Positions 21,561 through 32,810 of a DNA stretch of 64,000 nt are shown here, piece by piece. A model generated the notes under the pieces. That model saw only the letters and a program-made list of their open reading frames with translations. It did not search any database and was not told the DNA's origin. Each line of letters begins with the position of its first letter. Within the stretch, counting starts at the first letter, position 1. The position numbers and the translations under genes are program-made. This DNA is from Trissonchulus latispiculum (taxonomy: Eukaryota; Nematoda; Enoplea; Enoplida; Ironidae): the NCBI GenBank assembly GCA_030248195.1, contig JASAND010016336.1:1-64000 (forward strand). The letters run 5' to 3'.

Positions 21561-22734
21561 AAGTGGGAAAAATGCCCTAGACGGGCATGCAATGGCTAGA
21601 ATAGGGAAAAGAAGGAAGGGCGGAAAAATGCCAATAGATTTTACAGTCGGTGCTGAAAATGATAGAAACTAGGTTCAGCGCCGAATAGGGAATGCAGTCG
21701 GCGCTGAAAATGATAAAAACTAGGGTTCAGCGCCAAATAGGGAATGCAGTCGGCGCTGAAAATGATAGAAACTAGGGTTCAGCGCCGAATAGGGACGGCT
21801 GTCGGGTCATGTTGCTGCGTGGAACAGGCACTTTCTCCGTCCATCCTATTCGCGTGAACTGCTCAGCACGAGTCGCTGAAAGGCGAAATTACCATATATA
21901 CATTTGTACAGCGCAAACAGCTCAGCCCTTGGAAATGGACAATAAACTTCAAAGTATGGATCTTTTGCTCAAACTATAAAATTCATAGCCCCTTTTTAGC
22001 TTAGACATGGGGCTTCCAATCATACGGCTACGAATAGAAAGACGTTGATAGAACTACTTTTGATATAACTCCTTTCTATACTTACTACAACGGCTTTATT
22101 TATTCCTTATGTATTATTATTTATTTACTAAAACAGAATTATCGTGAAAAACAGAAACAGTAATAATAAATTATTAGGAACTATTAAAACTGTCATTCGT
22201 AACCGACCACCTCGCTACGGTTGTAACTATTATTAGTATAGGTATATACATCTCAATTTTTTCTCCACATATATATATACATGCACAGCTCGAGGTAGCA
22301 TAAAAAATAGAACACATTTTTGATCAGGAAATTAGCCAATAGGAGCTCGCCCACGTATATACCATTTATCATCACAGAATCCATATACATTCATCTGAAC
22401 TGATTCACAGTGCTCTAAGTTTCGTAGTTCGGATAGGATAGGATAATAGGATGGACGGAGAAAGTGCCTGTTCCACGCAGCAACATGACCCGACAGCCGT
22501 CCCTATTCGGCGCTGAACCCTAGTTTCTATCATTTTCAGCGCCGACTGCATTCCCTATTTGGCGCTGAACCCTAGTTTTTATCATTTTCAGCGCCGACTG
22601 CATTCCCTATTCGGCGCTGAACCTAGTTTCTATCATTTTCAGCACCGACTGTAAAATCTATTGGCATTTTTCCGCCCTTCCTTCTTTTCCCTATTCTAGC
22701 CATTGCTTGCCCGTCTAGGGCATTTTTCCCACTT
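21561..22734. mobile_element. Fold-back element with ~290-bp inverted arms
   Basis: The left arm 21561-21850 and right arm 22445-22734 are nearly perfect reverse complements of equal length. The arms carry three ~55-bp internal repeats with the GGCGCTGAA...TTCAGCGCC palindrome. The 594-bp loop is AT-rich without a recognisable frame. A related fragment is at 46447-46600. No clear target duplication was found. Confidence 0.85.
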
Positions 22735-22955
22735 GTTTCTAGCATTTTTCCGCTGTAGCGCAACTTATAGCCTCGCTCAAACTTTCTGTTTTCCATCATT
22801 TTTCCGCTGTAGCGCAACTTATAGCCAGGCTCAATCTCTTCACTCGAACTAAGGTAAACCACACGACAAGGAAGCCGGAGTCGGTTCCCTGGCAATCAAA
22901 AAGCTACTAGACCCCTGGTCAGGGCGCCACAGGCCGCTGGCTTCACTGTGGAGGG
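22735..22955. other. Spacer with a two-copy TTTTTCCGCTGTAGCGCAAC repeat
   Basis: The motif at about 22744 recurs at about 22798. No gene is seen. The stretch leads into the tandem array that begins at 22956. Confidence 0.5.
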
Positions 22956-24245
22956 GTCGTCGCGCTGCGTGGGGGTATGGAAAATTTGAAAAAACACAAT
23001 TGTTTCTACATCAGAAAACGTTTACAGACGGGTTATGGGAAAAGAGGATGACGGAGGGCCGAACTCCCAAGGGGGGGGGGTCGTCGCGGTGCGTGGGGTT
23101 CGGGAAATTTGAAAAAGCGCAATTGTTTCTGCATCAGAAAACGTTCACAGAGGGGTTATCGTAAAACAGGATGAGGGGGACCGAACTCCCACCGGTGGGG
23201 GGGTCGTCGCGGTGCGTGGGGTACGGAAAATTTGAAAAAACGCAATTGTTTCTGCATCAGAAAACGTTTACAGAGGGGATATCTGAAAAGAGGACGACGG
23301 CGGGCCCACCCCCCCCGGGGGGGGGGTCGTCGCGGTGCGTGGGGTACGGAAAATTTGAAAAACGCAATTGTTTCTGCATCAGAAAACGTTTACAAAGGGG
23401 CTATGGGAAAAGAGGGTGACGGGGGGCCGAACTCCCACCGGGGGCGGGGGGTCGTCGCGCTGCGTGGGGTGGGGGAAATTTAGAAAAGCGCAATTGTTTC
23501 TACATCAGAAAACGTTTACAGATGGGTTATCGGAAAAGAGGATGACGTGGGGCCGAACTCCCACCGGGGGGGAGGGGGGAGGGTCGTCGCGCTGCGTGGG
23601 GTACGGAAAATTGGAAAAAACGCAATTGTTTCTACATCAGAAAACGATTTGAGAAGGTTATCGGAAAAGAGGATAACGGGGGGCCGAACTCCCACCGGGG
23701 AAGGGGGGTCGTCGCGCTGCGTGGGGTGGGGGAAATTTAGAAAAGCGCAATTGTTTCTACATCAGAAAACGTTTACAGACGGGTTATCGGAAAAGAGAAT
23801 GACGGGGGGCCGAACACCCACCGGGGGGGGGGGTCGTCGCGCTGCGTGGGGGTACGGAAAATTTGAAAAAGGCAATTGTGACTAAATCAGAAAACGTTTA
23901 CAGAAGGGTTATCGGAAAAGAGGATGACGGGGGGCCGAACTCCCACCGGGGAGGGGGGGTCGTCGCGCTGCGTGGGGTACGGAAAATTTGAAAAAACGCA
24001 ATTGTTTCTACATCAGAAAACGTTTACAGATGGGTTATCGGAAAAGAGGATGACGGAGGGCCGAACTCCCACCGGGGGGGAGGGGGGGGGTCGTCGCGCT
24101 GCGTGGGGTACGGAAAATTGGAAAAAACGCAATTGTTTCTACATCAGAAAACGATTTGAGAAGGTTATCGGAAAAGAGGATAACGGGGGGCCGAACTCCC
24201 ACCGGGGAAGGGGGTCATCGCGCTGCGTGGGGTACGGATAATTTG
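22956..24245 (+). repeat. Satellite-like array, 11 units of about 125 bp
   Basis: GTCGTCGCG(C/G)TGCGTGGGG starts units at 22956, 23080, 23203, 23326, 23451, 23583, 23708, 23833, 23959, 24090 and 24214 (the last with a C-to-A change). Spacing is 123-132. Each unit continues with CAATTGTTTCT, CATCAGAAAACG, GGTTAT and CCGAACTCCCACCGGGG. Most length variation lies in the G run. Open frames through it are repeat artefacts. Confidence 0.95.
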
Positions 24246-25440
24246 ACCACCAATTTGACCATTCACCCCTGACAAGGGCGTCTCAGCTCGCTAGGGACAC
24301 TTTAGATGGGTCCTCCAATGACAAAAAATGTTCGCCTCACCATGGGCTTTCATTTGATACCAAACTTGGAATTTTTTTAAAAAATCGATTTTTGAGCAGT
24401 CCGGACCCTGGTCAGGGCGCCACAGACCGCTGGGTCCACTTTGGAGGGTCCTCCAATGACAAAAATGTTCGCCTCACCAAGCGCTTTCATTTGATATCAA
24501 ATTTGCAAACTTTTGGAAAACTCGATTTTTGACCGACCCTTACCCCTGACCAGGGCGCCACAGCTCGCTAGGGACACTTTAGAGAGGTCCTCCAATGATA
24601 AAAAATGTTCGCCTCACCATGGGCTTTCATTTGATACCAAACTTGGAATTTTTTTAAAAAATCGATTTTTGACCAGTCCGGACCCTGGTCAGGGCGTCAC
24701 AGGCTGCTGGGTCCACTTTGGAGGGGTCCCCCAATGACAAAAATGTTTGCCTCACCAAAGGCTTTCATTTGATACCAAACTTGGCCACTTTTAGAAAAAT
24801 CGATTTTTGACCATTTTGGACCGGTCCGGACCCTGGTCAGGGCGCCACAGACCGCTGGGTCCACTTTGGAGGGTCCTCCAATGACAAAAATGTTCGCCTC
24901 ACCAAGCGCTTTCATTTGATATCAAATTTGCAAACTTTTGGAAAACTCGATTTTTGACCGACCCTTACCCCTGACCAGGGCGCCACAGCTCGCTAGGGAC
25001 ACTTTAGAGAGGTCCTCCAATGATAAAAAATGTTCGCCTCACCATGGGCTTTCATTTGATACCAAACTTGGAATTTTTTTAAAAAATCGATTTTTGACCA
25101 GTCCGGACCCTGGTCAGGGCGTCACAGGCTGCTGGGTCCACTTTGGAGGGGTCCTCCAATGACAAAAAATGTTTGCCTCACCAAAGGCTTTCATTTGATA
25201 CCAAACTTGGCCACTTTTAGAAAAATCGATTTTTGACCATTTTGGACCGGTCCGGACCCTGTTCAGGGCGCCACAGGCCGCTGGGTCCACTTTGGAGGGG
25301 TCCTTCAATGACAAAATGTTCGCCTCACCAAGGGCTTTAATTTGATACCAAACTTGACCACTTTTGGAAATTTCGATTTTTGACCACTTTGACCCCGGAC
25401 CCGGGTCCGGACCCCTGGCCAGGGCGCCACAGGGGACCGA
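24246..25440 (-). repeat. Higher-order satellite: 425-bp unit of three ~142-bp monomers
   Basis: Monomers share GGTCCTCCAATGA, AATGTT(C/T)GCCTCACC, GGCTTTCATTTGATACCAAA and TCGATTTTTGACC. Three monomer types alternate, and the block at about 24404-24829 is repeated almost exactly at 24829-25255 (period 425). In the opposite orientation the monomer resembles the GGTCAAATTTGGTACCAAAT units at 28830-29560 and 49510-50210. Confidence 0.9.
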
Positions 25441-26262
25441 GCGAAACCTACTATAGCCTATGGCGTAGCCCTCCCGCACCCCAGCCCAAATGCCAAATAT
25501 GAACGACCTGTCTACTGTGCGTCTTTCTGTATAAGAGGCTAAAGTCAGAGTTGAGTCACGGTTGGGCCCAGCACCATCAGGGTGCCCCCCAACCACATGG
25601 ATAGGTCCTAGAGCGAAACTAATGGGCCTTTTAGATTCACCATATAGGGGTTCCTATTCGAATACAAAACCTCAGCCCAGCAGCTCTTATGTGTATGGCT
25701 CCACAGTCCGTAGGCCTAGACCCCCCCTTTTACACACTAACTTTCGACCCCTAGCCAGGACGCCACAGAAGCCAGATCGAAAATTCATATAGCCCATGTT
25801 CTGGCGACCCTTGGGGTAATGCTGAATCCCAAACCTCAGACCCCTCGGCCAAGGCCTGCTCAATTGAATCGCGTTATATAAAAGTTTTGAATGTCCGAAA
25901 AAATCGAATTCCTGTTATGTACAGAGACCTATGGGGAGGTCCTACCTACACTAAACTTATTTCCCCAAAAATGGGGGAAAAGTTGTTCAAAAAAACCCCT
26001 AAATAGTATAGAAAATTTTTGAGCTCCGACCTCTAGGGTGGGGGGGGGGAGAAAAAAAATGGAGAGAAAGTCTGTAGTTCAAAACTTCAATCTTTCATAT
26101 CTCAAAAACGGCTCGGCCGATTTCGCTCAGATTTGCACAGCATGGACCCCTCCTGAAGGGCTTTCTACTGGTACAATATGAAGGCTCTAGCTCAACTCCT
26201 CCGCCGGCACCAGGGGAAACTATGTTCCAACACTACGCAATGCGCCTTTTTTTCCCTATTCT

Positions 26263-26288
26263 AGGTAGTGCGCTATCGCGCACTACCT
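26263..26288. other. Perfect hairpin, 11-bp stem
   Basis: AGGTAGTGCGC, loop TATC, GCGCACTACCT. It stands at the edge of the repeat block that begins TTCCGGGCAAGTTTGG. Its role is unknown. Confidence 0.8.
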
Positions 26289-26289
26289 G

Positions 26290-26470
26290 ATTCTTTCCGG
26301 GCAAGTTTGGTATCATTCGAAAGCTCTTGGCCTGGGGATTTCAAAAATGTAAATATTAGCTCTTAATTCCTTACCGCTAATTAGTTATATACGCCTAATT
26401 AAGCATTTTGAAAACACGCAAAGTGCCTTTTTGGCTCATATTATGGGGGGCTCTCCGAGCTCCCCCATGA
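26290..26470 (-). mobile_element. Helitron-like left end (TCATGGGGG type), reverse orientation
   Basis: Read on the minus strand it starts A, then TCATGGGGGAGCTC, a palindrome partner GAGAGCCCCCCAT, and AATATGAGCC. Homologous copies are at 50407, 52341 and (reverse) 62148. The 3' end of this type was not identified here. Confidence 0.5.
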
Positions 26471-26520
26471 TAATTTAACCTTTATATACGTACCTTTATA
26501 GTTTGCTTTACTTTACTTTG

Positions 26521-27705
26521 CTGGCTTTTTCCTACAGGGGGGGGGGGGTGGGGGGCGGCCCCCCCAGAATTTCGTTCCCCCCCAGACTTGGGTCGCCCCC
26601 ACCCAGAATCGCCGCCCCCCAGGATTCGGGCCTTCCACCCCCCAGAACTTTTAAGTGCCCGGAAAAATAGGATTTTGAGGGTAAATTTTGAAAAATTTTT
26701 CCGGCTTCGCCGGATTTTTAGACATTTTTAAGCATTTTTTAGCTATTTTAAGCTTAAATTTAGGTTAAAAATAGTTAATATTTTAGCTCAGTAGCAAAAA
26801 ATAGTTATTTTTCAAGCATTTTTCGAAAAAATTTTCTCCCCCCCCCCAGTAGGGATGGGCGCGGAAAAAAAAGGACTGGAAAAAAAAGGTTTTTTTCCGT
26901 TTTTTTCCATTTTTTTCCGATGGGGTGGAAAAAATGGAAAAATATTCCTAACGTTATTTTGACAATTTTTACAATGAAATATCATGTTTTCTGAGCTTTT
27001 CCAGCAATTTCACACTATTTACAATCTTTTCCGTGGGTAATAGTAGGTGGGGGTATGTTAAATCTGATGAAATTGTATTTGGGTTTTTTCGACGCATCGG
27101 AAAAAAATGGAAAAATATTCGAATAAAAAAACATGTTCTGAAACTTGATTTATGACCTCAGAACATTAAGAAACTATCAAAAACAGTGTTTAATGAGGTA
27201 AGAATACGATATGCATGAAGTTGAGCTAATTTTGGGATTTGACATTTTTTCCCTTGAAATGTGAAAATGATTGCATAACTCAGGTAGAGTTAATAATTTC
27301 ATACCTAACAGTCTAGTGTTCAACCAAAACTGTTAAAATATCTGGAATTGTTTACTTTACGAAGCGCGTTACCTACGAAAACCACAAACTAGGTCTGGTA
27401 TAACCGCCAAGGTATACAGAAGTCACCTGTCCTTTGCTTTACAGCGTCACCCTCTGAAAATATTAGATTCCTATAATCAATACTGGAACCTTTCTAAGTG
27501 CTTGTGTTATTGCATTACCTCTATGGGGCTACTAAATATCGTGAAAACTGCTTCTGTGCATGCAAAAACATGAAATAACTTAACTTTTAGCACATTGTGT
27601 AATTTTGGAGTGACCGGAAAAGGAAAAAAAAGGAAAAAACCGGAAAACCCCAGACCTGGGGGGGGACCGCCCCCCCCCAGAAATTTTTGCCTAGGAAAAA
27701 GCCAG
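26521..27705. mobile_element. G-run inverted-repeat element, 5-bp TSD (CTTTG)
   Basis: The ends are CTGGCTTTTTCCTA and TAGGAAAAAGCCAG. CTTTG lies on both sides (26516-26520, 27706-27710). The interior has the family's G/C runs, a CCGGCTTCGCCGG hairpin near 26702, and apparently a further insertion from about 26853 to 27650 that starts TAGGGATGGGCGCGG and is rich in GGAAAAAAAAGG. The inner edges are not firm. Confidence 0.8.
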
Positions 27706-28394
27706 CTTTGTAGTTTCATGAACTGCATTATGCAAACATGATTGTCTTAAATGGTGGATACTTGATATGTGCTGCTTGGAATATCATAGGGGTCGCGGCA
27801 GCGACCCCTATAATATGTGTCAAAAGTCCCTGGAGACACCGTAAAATAAGCTGCGCAGAGGCTGCGCAAAATCCTGCACAGATCCTGCGCAGATTTCATG
27901 CGCAAATTGTAGAGCACATCGAGTTTAGTATGTGTGCGAAGTTTCAGCCCCGTATCACTTTCCGTTAAAAAGTTTCTTTTCCGGTTTCTCCTATTTAATG
28001 GTCGTATTGTTCTGACTTTCCGCCTCTTTCACGTAATCTGCAGCGGAGGCCGGACCTAAAGGGGTATAGGGTCTGGTAGTACCCCATGCGCCATTTAAGA
28101 ATCGCTACTTTTTTTGCGCCGCAGGTGCGCCACAGCGGCGCCGCAAAGTCGGCTCAGAGCGAAAAGTGACCATTTTTGTGGTCGCTGCGCAGCTCGAACG
28201 TTAAGAGCTGGAGCCGATTTCTTTTTATATTCAGAAACTACATATATTGAACTAACTAAATAGCTAAGTCTCGTTTCTCTATCACTTCCCATGCGACCAC
28301 TGTGGCCGGTCAAAAATGTTGAAAATTCGAAAAATGAAAAATCGAAATTTCTCGCTGTGTATTCAACTTAGAAAGCTCAATTCTTTCATACAAA

Positions 28395-28825
28395 GGTTTT
28401 CTGGCACGGTGAATTGATTCCCGTAAGCAGTTTTGCCGTCGGACCCACCCATATTGCTGGGCTGGTTCCACTTTGCTGTCGGGAGGGTCAAGTCGGTACC
28501 GACTTCCAAGAACACCATATAGGACTGTGCATAGCCTCTCAAAACTTTGTCCATAGGGGTTTTCTGGTGCGCCCAGCTCATTTCCGGTGTCCGTTTTGCC
28601 GTCCGACCCACCCATTTTGCTGGGCTGGTTCCACTTTGCTGTCGGGAGGGTCAAGTCGGTACCGACTTACAAGAACACCATATAGGACTGTGCATAGCCT
28701 CTCAAAACTTTGTCCATAGGGGTTTTCTGGTGCGCCCAGCTGATTCCCGGAGTCCGTTTTGCCGTCCGACCCACCCATTTTGCTGGACTGGCTCCACTTT
28801 GCCGTTTGAAGGGTAAATCGGGTAG
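28395..28825 (+). repeat. ~169-bp tandem repeat inside B1
   Basis: GGTTTTCTGG(T/C)(G/A)CG, CCGTTTTGCCGTC, CCCACCCAT, GGTTCCACTTTGC and GGAGGGTCAAGTCGG recur about 2.5 times with ~169-bp spacing. The same unit is present at 45080-45370 (reverse), 47900-48035, 49050-49500 and 55495-55860 (reverse). Confidence 0.85.
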
Positions 28826-29565
28826 GCGGTCAAGTGGTCAAAAATAAAATTTTTCAAAAGTGGTCAAATTTGGTACCAAATGAAAGCCCTAAGTGAGCTG
28901 AACAACTTTTGTCATAGAAGTGCGTACCTAAAGTGGCTGTAGAGGGCTGTGGTAGGGTGGGGGTGGGGACTTAGGTGATTTTGGGTCAAAAATTAAAATT
29001 TTCAAAAGTGGTCAAATTTGGTACAAAATTAACGCCCAAAGAGAGCTGAACAACTGTTGTCATATAATTGCATGCACTAGCGTAGATAGGGGGGGCGGGG
29101 GGGGGGGGGGCCCCCCCCCCCCCAAAATTTTTTCAAAAAGCGTCCGCGCGCAGCGCGGACGCCAAAAATGCAATAAAAAATTTTCAGAGGGGGTAGGTAC
29201 CCCCTCGAAAAAGTCGACCGCCCCCCCCGAAATTTTTTCGTACCTACGCTACTGATTGCATGCTCAAAGTGGCTGTAGAGGCCTGTGGTGGGGTGGGGTG
29301 AGGACTTAGGCGATTTTGGGTCAAAAATTAAAATTTTCAAAAGTGGTCAAATTTGGTACCAAATGAAAGCCCGCATCGAACTGAGCAACTTTTGTCATAG
29401 AAGTGCGTACCTAAAGTGGCTGTAGAGGGCTGTGGTGGGGTGGGGTGGGGACTTAGGCGATTTTGGGTCAAAAATTAAAATTTTCAAAAGTGGTCAAATT
29501 TCGAGTCAAATGAAGGCCCTCATCGAACTGAACAACTTTCGCCATAGAACCACCCACCCAAACTT
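28826..29565 (+). repeat. ~145-bp tandem repeat inside B1
   Basis: Units contain AAAAGTGGTCAAATTTGGTA, CCAAATGAAAGCCC, GCAACTTTTGTCATAGAA and GGCTGTAGAG. They match the array at 49510-50210 and, inverted, the satellite at 24246-25440. Confidence 0.85.
29075..29254. mobile_element. 180-bp hAT-type element, TSD ATTGCATG
   Basis: The ends are CACTAGCGTAGATA and TACCTACGCTACTG. ATTGCATG flanks both sides (29067-29074, 29255-29262). The interior has a G/C run and a perfect GCGTCCGCGC-GCA-GCGCGGACGC hairpin (29140-29162). Related right ends occur at about 30038-30050 and 35686-35699. Confidence 0.9.
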
Positions 29566-29670
29566 GCTGTGTCGGATTTATATACTTGCTTTCTCAACCG
29601 GAATTTAAACGACAGACATAGGCCCAACACACATATTATCCCCTTTTGTGCGGAGCATTTTTGTTACTTG

Positions 29671-30600
29671 TATATAACTCTGTTCACAATGGGAGCATCC
29701 AGTCTGAGTTTCTGTACGAGACTTTAGAAGTGGAAAATATATAGCAAATTAAACTACAAAATTTGGTTTGGGAATTGATAATATACAACGCAAAGAATTC
29801 AATGTTTCAATAGCGTTTTAATGGCAAAACTGAAAAATTTTCTCTACTTCTGGGGGGCTCCGCCCTCCAGACCCCCCCTTTTTGGGTTTTACCATGTCGC
29901 TTTCGGCTACAATAGAGTTAGGCTTAGAACGTTATAAAAATTTTGTACGTAGTGTTAATACAATAGTTGATCGAAAAAATAAATTTTACCCCCCCAAACT
30001 TCGGTCCAAACCGCCCCCCCTGAAAATTTTTTGTATCTACACTACTGCCACCCACCCAAATTTACCAGACCCCACCCTCAAAATTTTTAAAATTTTGCCT
30101 CAAAATTAATAAAAATTCGAATTTTTTTGGAACAATTCGAAATTTTTGCAAAAAATCCAGGTTTTTTCTAACAAATGAGCAAAAATGAAGAACTATTGTT
30201 GATTTTTAGTTGGAAATAACGCTTTTTCAGCAAATTTGCGAATTTTTTCTAAATTTTTGACCAAAAAATTTTTTACCCCCAATTCGATTTTTGCGGACCC
30301 CACCCCACCTCAGAACGGCTGACCCCGCCCACCCTAATTTCGGCTAGCCCCTCCCCCAACGTTTTCTCAAGGTATATACACCTATGATGACCATTGCCGT
30401 GCCCATAGATGTGTTAGGGGGCCCCCACCAAAATGACAAATTTTGGCTACCCCCCCAGATTTTCAGATTTTTGCTTTGCTACTCTCAACCCCAGATTTTT
30501 GGCCAAAGAGTGGCCAAAAATGGCATAAAATCGAAAATTTAGGGAGTCCCCCACATAGTTTCCCCCCAAAATTTTCAACCAACCTTACCAAAATAGGTGT
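29671..30600. other. Repeat fragments, no gene
   Basis: A CTGGGGGGCTCCGCCCTCCAG hairpin-type motif sits near 29850. A right end related to the 29075-29254 element lies near 30040. Near 30410-30600, GATGTGTTAGGGGG and ATAGGTGTAG match the CATAG element at 37537-37712. No coding signature is present. Confidence 0.5.
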
Positions 30601-30795
30601 AGGGTTGCGCCGGGGCCGTGTAACGGGGCCGGGGCCGGGCCGGCCCCGGTTCGGCCCGGCCCCGCAAAATTTTTAAACGGCCCGGCCCCGGCCCGGCCCC
30701 GCTGACTTTGGGGCCCGGGCCCGTTACACGGCCCCGTGGGCCCCGACGGCCCCGTAAGCCCCGGCGGCCCCGTGCGCCCCGTCGGGCCGTCAGGA
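30600..30795. repeat. Extreme GC-rich patch with inverted repeat
   Basis: GGGGCCGTGTAACGGGGCC near 30613 is inverted as GGGCCCGTTACACGGCCCC near 30714. Between and after are GGCCCC-type repeats. The Gly/Pro-rich frames here (collagen-like in appearance) arise from the repeat. Confidence 0.7.
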
Positions 30796-30879
30796 CGTAT
30801 ATAACACACTTTATTATATATTTTCTGCTGTGCATATGGCTATTTCTTGGCGTATGTAGTAGTGATATTTCAGGCAGCC

Positions 30880-31148
30880 TTTTTATTTCAGTTTCAGGCG
30901 GTTGCTCGTCGGAATTTCAGATTCAAATTCAGTTTCAGTTTCAGGACTAATTTTATCTGATTTACAGTTTCCGTTTCAGGTCTCATTTTATTTGATTTTC
31001 AGTTTCAGACGGTTGCTCATAGGAACTTCAAATTCAGATTCAGTTTCAGATCTCATCCAAATAAATTTCAGTTTCAGTTTCAGCTTTAGGTGCTGAAACT
31101 GAAATACGTACTGACTGAAAATATTTTCAGTTTCAGTTTCAGGTGCTG
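30880..31148 (+). repeat. (TTTCAG)n-like minisatellite
   Basis: CAGTTTCAG and variants recur many times, with two longer copies containing GGCGGTTGCTC(G/A)T near 30896 and 31007. Confidence 0.85.
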
Positions 31149-31580
31149 ATTCATTCATTCATTCATATTGTTTTCAGGAAAAAATGTCGATTTTTCTAAT
31201 TGTTTTCTTTTCTAAATAATTTCTTATGTTTTCTAAAATGTTTCTATTGTTTTCTAATTGTTTTCTGAAAACTTGCTATGCCTTCATTTTCTTATAATTT
31301 CTTATTGTTTTCTAATTAATTTATAATTATTTTCTGAATGAAGAATAATTGCTTCGCTCATGAATATACTGCGTTTGCGCTTCTATAATGCTAATCGGGA
31401 CTACAAACAGTAAAAATACTGTTTCATAAGCGATGTAATGCATAAAAAGCCTATATACGTATATATATATATACATATAAAATCCTTAGTCACGAAAGAA
31501 AAAAGCCTACGGCTTTATTAAAACAAACGAAAATATATAACATCGCGGACTACTCGAAAACGAAGGAAACAGGTCCTGAC
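31149..31580. other. T-rich simple sequence and short AT repeats, no gene
   Basis: TTGTTTTCTAA is repeated near 31190-31330. A (TA)n stretch is near 31455-31480. No gene signature is seen. Confidence 0.5.
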
Positions 31581-31925
31581 CAGGGGCGCAGCCAGGGGAC
31601 ATGCGGGGCATGCGGCCGCATGCCCCGTCAGGATTCGGAAATAATAAAAAATAACCCGACGAAAGGAAAGCAAACTAAAAGCTAAAATTTCGCGACATCG
31701 CTGCTAATTAGAGTTATTTGTCCTCTGAATGTATTAGAACAGTATTGGTGTGAGTCTGTTCATCAAGCAACCCTCCTTCTAAAGTCAGCAGTTAAGATGT
31801 ATCCATATTTATTCGATCTGAATTTTCCGGCTTTGTTTCCTGAGCATTAGGTTGTTTTTTGGTTCCCCTCACTGCTTGTTTTCCGCATAAAATACTGCGT
31901 ATTCACGCAGACGAGCTTTAAAATA

Positions 31926-32204
31926 CTGGCTTATTCCTAGTGGGAGGCCAGCCCCCCATTCGTCGAGCCCCCCCCCCCCATAAATTCCGACCTCCCGCCA
32001 TAATCCCAAAAATTGCCAAATTTTACCATTTTTACCCTAAATTTTCAAAACATTTCCGGCTTTTTTCCGTCGTTTTTAGCGATTTTTAGCAGTTTGTACA
32101 CAAAAACCCCCAAAAATTTTCTAAAATCAGCCCCCCATTTTGGGTGAGCCCCCACCCCATGAAGCCCCCCCCCCCCCATAAAACATTGCCAAGGGATAAC
32201 CCAC
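31926..32204. mobile_element. G-run inverted-repeat element, 5-bp TSD (AAATA)
   Basis: The ends are CTGGCTTATTCCTAG and TTGCCAAGGGATAACCCAC. AAATA flanks both sides (31921-31925, 32205-32209). It is closely related to 17371-17781 but inserted in the opposite orientation. Confidence 0.85.
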
Positions 32205-32479
32205 AAATACGTAGTCAAAAACTAGAATACGCACCAAAATACGCAGCTGAAAAATTCGGTAGCAGAATTTCAAGAGTGCTCTAAATTAATTTCTTGAAAG
32301 AATTTAACGTAGTTTGGACTCTGGCATCTTCTGGGGGGCTGCCCCCCCCCCCCATTGATCCCTCCGTCTGCAGTTGCTTATATATACTTTCTGCCTAAGC
32401 ATCGGTAGCTAACTGTCTCTAATTTGAAGGATTTTTCTCCACACCTGCTACAAATTGACTAAAAATTGGACTCAAGATT

Positions 32480-32810
32480 TGGTGCCTTAAGTTTAGCGAA
32501 GTTAGCATTATTTCGCAAAGTTCGCCAAAATTTTAGCAAATTTCGCGTAGATTTTAGCGAAGTTCGCCAACTTTCCTTTAAATTCTTTTAAACTTCTAAA
32601 ATAATCTTAGCGAAATTCGCTAAAATCTTGGCGAAGGCGAATTTTGCGAAATTATGTGAGCTTAGCTAAACTTTAGCGAATTTCGCGAAGACACCAAATA
32701 TTGAGTCCAAATTAAATTTTAATTTTTTTCCAATTTGTGGTAGATGTGGAGAAAATCCCTCGAATTAGCTAGCTAACGATTTCGCGAAGTTCGCTAAAGC
32801 CTCTCACATT
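32480..32810. repeat. Segment rich in GCGAA/TTCGC motifs
   Basis: Multiple TTTAGCGAAGTTCGC and TTCGCGAA-like motifs occur in both orientations. It resembles the fold-back at 50914-51618, including GTAGAT(A/G)TGGAGAAAA and AATTAGCTAG. It is nested in the hAT element. Confidence 0.75.

Larger units (their letters stand above)
25441..26520. other. Mixed repeat-derived sequence without a gene
   Basis: No coding signature is seen. It includes a perfect 11-bp hairpin at 26263-26288 and, at about 26290-26470, a reverse-orientation copy of the TCATGGGGG-type element end also present at 50407, 52341 and 62148. Confidence 0.5.
27784..29670 (+). mobile_element. Helitron-like non-autonomous element, TCATAGGGG type (B1)
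   Basis: It is preceded by A and starts TCATAGGGGTCGC with a palindrome partner GCGACCCCTATAATATG. It ends GTGCGGAGCATTTTTGTTACTTG, before T. The other long copy, 47247-50332, shares both ends and the internal order: CTGCGCAG repeats, a 169-bp tandem segment and a ~145-bp tandem segment. TC start, AT target and a 3' end without inverted repeats fit Helitron-type ends, but CTTG is not the usual CTRR and no Rep/helicase is present. A hAT element (29075-29254) is nested in it. Confidence 0.6.

Noticed and set aside
22956..24245. Possible CRISPR-like array
   Set aside because: The ~125-bp units are repeated throughout, without short direct repeats separated by unique spacers, and the context is eukaryotic.
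26853..27650. Separate hAT element starting TAGGGATGGGCG
   Set aside because: The left end looks right, but no inverted right end or 8-bp TSD could be matched in the run-rich flank.
30575..30835. Gly/Pro-rich, collagen-like frame on the minus strand
   Set aside because: It is produced by GGCCCC-type repeats in an inverted GC-rich patch; the other frames through it are similarly biased.
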